Shown here piece after piece: positions 22,684 through 25,915 of a DNA stretch of 25,915 bases (position 1 is its first letter; every line of letters starts with the position of its first letter). Position numbers and translations under genes: made by a program. Below the pieces are notes generated by a model. That model had not been told where the DNA came from. It was given only the letters and a program-made list of their open reading frames with translations, and ran no database searches. This DNA comes from CALBTQ01 sp036725605 (GTDB lineage: Bacteria > Lernaellota > Lernaellaia > Lernaellales > Lernaellaceae): assembly GCA_036725605.1 (NCBI GenBank), contig DAIMDW010000049.1, positions 1 through 25,915 on the forward strand, read 5' to 3'.

Positions 22684-23232
22684 ATGAAGCGCATTCAGTG
22701 GATGATTTGTTTGCGCCTTGTGTCGGCGATACTGGTGGCGGCCCTTTGCTTCGCGTGCGGCGGTGGCGGCGACAACAAAAAGGCGAGCGACGACGGGGGC
22801 TGGTCCGACGCGGACGACGAGGGCGCCGAATACAGCGACCCGGGCATTCCGGCCGGCTCCGAACCCGATTATTTCAACGGCGTCTGGACCGGCACGATGG
22901 CGCTGGAATCGACCGTCGACCACAACGAAAGCTCGGCGACGCTGGAACTGACCATCAACATGTACCCGGACTGGTCGTTCGACGGCACCTTCGCCGAAAT
23001 CGGCGCGGTCGACAATTCGCTGGTTCCCAACGGCGGCTACCTCGACGGGATCATGGACATCGAGTGGCAGTACACGATCCTGCTGCTCTACAGCGACCAG
23101 GAGCCCAAGGACCTGGATTATTATCTGTTGTGGGGCGACATCACCGGCAAGCGCATGTGGGGCGGCCTGGACGCGTACGACCTTTCCGGCGACACCATCG
23201 CGCGCGGCTCATGGGATTTCTCGCGCGACTGA
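22684..23232 (+). CDS. Secreted GVWTGTM-family lipoprotein (second paralogue)
   Basis: 182 residues; ATG 22684 has GGAGA 6 nt upstream. The signal peptide ends LCFAC, followed by GGGGDNKKASDDGG and an acidic stretch in place of the poly-Asp linker. The domain from residue 62 (YFNGVWTGTMALEST ... ATLELTINMYPDWSFDGTF ... GYLDGIMDIEWQYTILLLY ... YLLWGDITGKRMWGGLDAYDLSGDT ... GSWDFSRD) aligns with the protein at 20469-21041. A beta-barrel or lipocalin-like fold is likely. No catalytic motif. Confidence 0.82.
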   Translation: MKRIQWMICLRLVSAILVAALCFACGGGGDNKKASDDGGWSDADDEGAEYSDPGIPAGSEPDYFNGVWTGTMALESTVDHNESSATLELTINMYPDWSFDGTFAEIGAVDNSLVPNGGYLDGIMDIEWQYTILLLYSDQEPKDLDYYLLWGDITGKRMWGGLDAYDLSGDTIARGSWDFSRD

Positions 23233-23363
23233 CGCGCGCCGGCCGCGATTCGTTTATGAAATCCGGCGACTGCGTTCGCGGCGCCCTTTGCCGCCGGGCG
23301 AAAATGCTCTTTTCTTTTGCCGCCGGATCTGCTATTAAACTGGCCTCTTAACCGATGCACTGC

Positions 23364-23451
23364 GCCGGAGTGGTGAAATTGGTAGACGCAGGGGACTCAA
23401 AATCCCCCGATCCTTGCGATCGTGTCGGTTCGATTCCGACCTCCGGCACCA
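23364..23451 (+). tRNA. tRNA-Leu (anticodon CAA)
   Basis: Acceptor GCCGGAG pairs with CTCCGGC; the anticodon loop CTCAAAA carries CAA (reads UUG). A long variable arm (CGATCCTTGCGATCG) is typical of tRNA-Leu, and the T loop is GGTTCGATTCC. CCA is encoded (23449-23451), unlike the tRNA-Ala here. A -10-like TATTAA with preceding TGC lies at 23333-23338 without a clear -35. Confidence 0.95.
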
Positions 23452-23454
23452 CCG

Positions 23455-23491
23455 AAAAGTCCCGCAGATTCAGCAATCTGCGGGACTTTTT
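23455..23491 (+). terminator. Strong terminator of tRNA-Leu
   Basis: A perfect 16-bp stem: AAAAGTCCCGCAGATT, loop CAGC, AATCTGCGGGACTTTT, then more T. Confidence 0.95.
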
Positions 23492-23698
23492 CTTTTGGCA
23501 TAATTAGTCAAAAATAACATTTTGGTTGTGCATAGTTGTGCATTACTGGTCGGTTGATATAAGATTTGGTCGAGTAGATAAGCGAAGTTTTGCATTGACG
23601 AACGGCTTGACCTGTTTGTAAAAATGCGAGCCGACTTCCTCTTGAGCCGGTCCAGGCCGTGCGATGATTGGGAGTGTTAGTCGCGACTTCACGGGGCC

Positions 23699-24040
23699 TC
23701 ACGATGACTGACTTCCGGCATCCGGATCGTCGTCGGCCAACCGGGCGAGTGCAACCCGAAAACGGGCTGCGTCGAGAATGTCGACGGGCTCGACGCCCAA
23801 GGCGGCACATAGGCGGTACAGTGTTGATAGGCGTGGATCTGCGCGTGTTTCAAGCGCCTGGAGTCCTTGATAACTCAGCCGCGCCTGTGCGGCCAATTCC
23901 CGCAACGTCAGATCCCGCAAACGCCGCAGGGCTCGAAGGCGTTGTCCGACCGGCGGTACATCGGTCTGAGCTGTTCGGTAACGATCAACCAGCGCGGAAA
24001 CGTTCGACCGGTTCGTGGGATTGTGTTCGGTGTCGTTCAT
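23699..24040 (-). CDS. XRE-family HTH regulator
   Basis: 113 residues; ATG 24040 has GAGGGAAA upstream and is preferred to GTG 24058. Residues 33-88 form a Cro/C1-type helix-turn-helix (GQRLRALRRLRDLTLRELAAQARLSYQGLQALETRADPRLSTLYRLCAALGVEPVDIL). It lacks a protease-like sensor domain. Short acidic C-terminus. As the first gene beyond the tRNA-Leu it could be the repressor of a mobile element or the antitoxin-like part of a lost pair. The 207 nt between the tRNA terminator and this gene are AT-rich and hold no gene I can see. Confidence 0.85.
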   Translation of the reverse strand: MNDTEHNPTNRSNVSALVDRYRTAQTDVPPVGQRLRALRRLRDLTLRELAAQARLSYQGLQALETRADPRLSTLYRLCAALGVEPVDILDAARFRVALARLADDDPDAGSQSS

Positions 24041-24106
24041 GATTTTTTCCCTCGGCACTAAAAAATCTTCTTCACGATTAGCTTACCAGGGACGCAGGCC
24101 GCTCCC

Positions 24107-24274
24107 TCATTTTCTTCGCGCATAAGGTGACGACGTGACGATGAGCCTCACCAATTCGTCGGGCTCCTTCGCCAACTCGGTCAGACAGTCGCCGTTGTGC
24201 AGAATAAATCCCAAATCGCATCCCTTGATTGTTGCATCGTCAGTTGTGCGGCCGGTCTTCTTGGGCGTTCCCCA
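24107..24274 (-). pseudogene. Relic of a DNA methyltransferase N-terminus
   Basis: On the minus strand an open stretch without an ATG, bounded by TAA upstream and TGA downstream, reads WGTPKKTGR ... LGFILHNGDCLTELAKEPDELVRLIVTSSPYARRK. The NGDCLxxL...LIVTSxPY part is the N-terminal motif of site-specific N4/N6 DNA methyltransferases, whose TSPPYADRRK-like motif is here TSSPYARRK and then stops. Only about 55 codons remain, no ribosome binding site is visible and the catalytic SPPY has lost a Pro. I read it as a decayed fragment, possibly left from a restriction-modification gene of a mobile element. Confidence 0.65.
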
Positions 24275-24431
24275 TTAAATTACCAGGGCAAAAATTTTGG
24301 ATTTGATGGCTGGACTACTCCTACAGCAGGAGAGAAGCTCATGGCCGTCTGGTAATGACTTGAAATCTCTAATGTTTTTTCTGAAAGCGTTGGCCGAAAA
24401 AAATGTTTACCGCCCATCGACCAGACGTTTT

Positions 24432-24659
24432 TCAAGCCTCATCACCCCCGCCCGCGTCGTCGCTGCTCTTTCGCTCGCGGTTATCGTCGAGGGCGACCAA
24501 GACCTCGTCGCGGTCGAACCGGCGCAGCCTCCCGATGGTCTTCGCGGGGATTTTTCCCGTCCGGACGTATCGGTGTACTGATGGCACCGAGAGACACAGG
24601 ACAGAAGCTAACTCCTTGGCAGTAAATAGCTTTTTGTCCACTACCTGTACTTCCTTCAT
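24432..24659 (-). CDS. Excisionase-like MerR/HTH_17 DNA-binding protein
   Basis: 75 residues. ATG 24659 has AAGGAGA upstream and is preferred to the earlier in-frame ATG at 24686. Residues 10-58 (LFTAKELASVLCLSVPSVHRYVRTGKIPAKTIGRLRRFDRDEVLVAL) match the winged-helix found in excisionases and similar small DNA-binding proteins: FTAKELA, S-V-HRYVRxGKIPA, R-RF-xDEV. The short charged tail is non-conserved. Such proteins set the direction of phage or island recombination or act as small repressors. The 157 nt between this gene and the methyltransferase relic hold no gene I recognise. Confidence 0.83.
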   Translation of the reverse strand: MKEVQVVDKKLFTAKELASVLCLSVPSVHRYVRTGKIPAKTIGRLRRFDRDEVLVALDDNRERKSSDDAGGGDEA

Positions 24660-24706
24660 TGACTTCTCCTTCGGTTTAGTGTACAAAAAATAGTGTTCTT
24701 CCGCGC

Positions 24707-24776
24707 CTGAGCTAGGCTACGGCTCAGACTTATTCCACCAAAATCTATCTTCGGAAAGAGTTTGAGCGTCGCTCAA
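24707..24776. promoter_or_regulatory. Two dyad operators between divergent island genes
   Basis: CTGAGC (24707-24712) pairs with GCTCAG (24722-24727) over 9 nt, and TTGAGC (24762-24767) with GCTCAA (24771-24776) over 3 nt. Both use the half-site YTGAGC. They lie between the excisionase-like gene and the plus-strand gene at 24824, so one regulator could control both. Confidence 0.5.
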
Positions 24777-24823
24777 TCTCCCTTGATCCCATTCGACCAG
24801 CCTCGACCTCGAAGATAACGGCG

Positions 24824-25912
24824 ATGAAGAAGTCGCCGCCATTCACCGGATCATGTGGTTCCCAGCTCGTGGGGGTGATGAATCCTAACGCACCCGCGCG
24901 TGCGCTGGAGGGCATCTACCGCCACGAGACGGAGATCATCTTACGTGTGAAGGTCAGCGGTAGTGGCAGGGAGGTAGCCAGGGCTTTTGGCTACACCCAC
25001 GGTGCCCGGATGTCGCGCATCGGGTCCGTCAGTGTGCCGAAGCGGATGCTGCTTCCCGGGTGGCGCTGGTGCTTCCTGTTCACCGCGCCAACCGGCGGGA
25101 CGATCACCGCTTACAGCCGTGGCGATGTCGCCGACCTGATCGACTGTACGATGTTGCTCCTGCAACGACACTTCGGTCCCCGGGTCCAGCTCGTCAGCAC
25201 GGCGGCGCTGGAGCTGTTCGCGGTTCTCGACCGCGAGGGCGCGGAGGAGTTCGCCCGAAGAAACGAACACCGATATGATTTGTCGTTGATCTCCAAGAAC
25301 GAACGAAAAAAAAAACTGGTGCTCTGTAGTTTCAGCCTGCCTGTCCAAGTGGGCCAAACAGATAAAATCACATTCCTTGCCGTCCTCTACCAACCGAAGA
25401 ACACCAGAACACCGGACCACTGGAAGCTGGAGCTGCGCCCGTTGCCTGTGCAAGGAGCGTGCGGCATAAAGCGCTTCCCCAAGGGAGACCACGAGCTGGG
25501 ACAACGACGATTCTCCCCATACGAACTGTACGGCCCGGTGGCGAAGCGACTTCGTGAACTCGTCGGCGACCTCCCAATCCACGAAAAACCGCCGATCTGG
25601 CACGGCTGCGGCCTCGACTTCGCCCACCCCGTCCTCACCGACCGTGATCGCGCTGTGCTCTGGGCTATCGATGAGAGGATTCCTACGGTGGACTGGAATC
25701 ATATCCTGTGTCCCGTGCTGGCGGGTGTAGCCGAGGGAAACGTGCGGGTCGTGTTGTCCAGTTCCCGCGCGAAGCTGTTGAGAGCCGGACTGATCGAGCG
25801 GGTTCGCGTTACGGGGCGCGAGACCGAGCACCGTCTCACCAGAAGGGGTGAGCGTGCCGTCATACTGTCCCCCACAAAAGGCGAGACACCTGATAGAGTG
25901 ACGTTCGGTTGA
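24824..25912 (+). CDS. Unrecognised 362-residue protein, possible C-terminal winged helix
   Basis: I do not recognise the family. ATG 24824 is the first in frame with weak SD; ATG 24878 (MNPNAPARALEG) behind GGGGGTG is an alternative. Residues 40-155 show mixed strands and helices (ETEIILRVKVSG ... WCFLFTAPTGGTITAYSRGDVADLIDC ... ELFAVLDREGAEEF). The final 90 residues (LTDRDRAVLWAIDERIP ... SSRAKLLRAGLIERVRVTGRETEHRLTRRGERAVI) look like a winged helix-turn-helix of MarR or replication-initiator type. It is divergent from the excisionase-like gene with the two dyads between, which fits a mobile-element gene. The stop lies 3 nt from the window edge. Confidence 0.7.
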   Translation: MKKSPPFTGSCGSQLVGVMNPNAPARALEGIYRHETEIILRVKVSGSGREVARAFGYTHGARMSRIGSVSVPKRMLLPGWRWCFLFTAPTGGTITAYSRGDVADLIDCTMLLLQRHFGPRVQLVSTAALELFAVLDREGAEEFARRNEHRYDLSLISKNERKKKLVLCSFSLPVQVGQTDKITFLAVLYQPKNTRTPDHWKLELRPLPVQGACGIKRFPKGDHELGQRRFSPYELYGPVAKRLRELVGDLPIHEKPPIWHGCGLDFAHPVLTDRDRAVLWAIDERIPTVDWNHILCPVLAGVAEGNVRVVLSSSRAKLLRAGLIERVRVTGRETEHRLTRRGERAVILSPTKGETPDRVTFG

Positions 25913-25915
25913 ATC

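Noticed and set aside
24297..24581. 94-residue open frame on the plus strand
   Set aside because: No SD, no domain, and it overlaps the better supported excisionase-like gene on the other strand.

Overview
The window looks like a scaffold of a GC-rich (roughly 60%), Gram-negative-type bacterium, probably metagenome-assembled because it has a run of exactly 100 N. A PpiD-type periplasmic chaperone and many secreted proteins or lipoproteins imply a diderm envelope. Many of the secreted proteins carry Asp-rich pentapeptide linkers of the form xDDDT, a style I associate with Myxococcota/Deltaproteobacteria-like and related candidate phyla. Taxonomy is an inference at low confidence.

Layout. 1-700: 3' end of an xDDDT secreted protein. 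1.0-3.2 kb: PpiD-like chaperone, then tRNA-Ala(GGC). 3.2-9.8 kb: a cluster of modular surface or secreted proteins made of shared domains joined by xDDDT linkers: two tandem paralogues (one broken by the N gap), an FGE/SUMF1-domain protein with a large unknown C-terminal domain, an AT-rich lipoprotein, and a three-part lipoprotein. 9.9-13.1 kb: two convergent phospholipase D superfamily enzymes, one ClsB-like and one longer. 13.3-14.1 kb: a TIM-barrel-like protein.

14.3-18.1 kb is the most interesting part: an R-body (reb) locus. Two near-identical RebB proteins are followed by a Reb-like protein with a new charged N-terminus, a short Reb homologue, a divergent Reb-like protein, a protein with a degenerate Nudix box, a small coiled-coil protein and two LuxR-type HTH regulators. 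R-bodies are coiled protein ribbons, known from Caedibacter, that unroll on a pH drop. The Reb family is recognisable here, but the accessory gene set is unfamiliar to me. A 19/21-identical element lies before the first rebB and before the first luxR-type gene.

18.1-23.2 kb: a diguanylate cyclase, an SGNH-like secreted protein, two paralogous 'GVWTGTM' secreted proteins, a poly-Asp Cys-rich lipoprotein and a CPBP (CAAX-like) membrane protease. 23.36 kb: tRNA-Leu(CAA) with a strong terminator. From there to the end the content changes to an XRE repressor, a DNA-methyltransferase relic, an excisionase-like HTH protein and an unrecognised 362-aa protein. This suggests a mobile island next to tRNA-Leu, although no integrase or second att site is visible.

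Promoters near the tRNA-Ala and lipoprotein genes share an extended -10 form (TGG before the hexamer).
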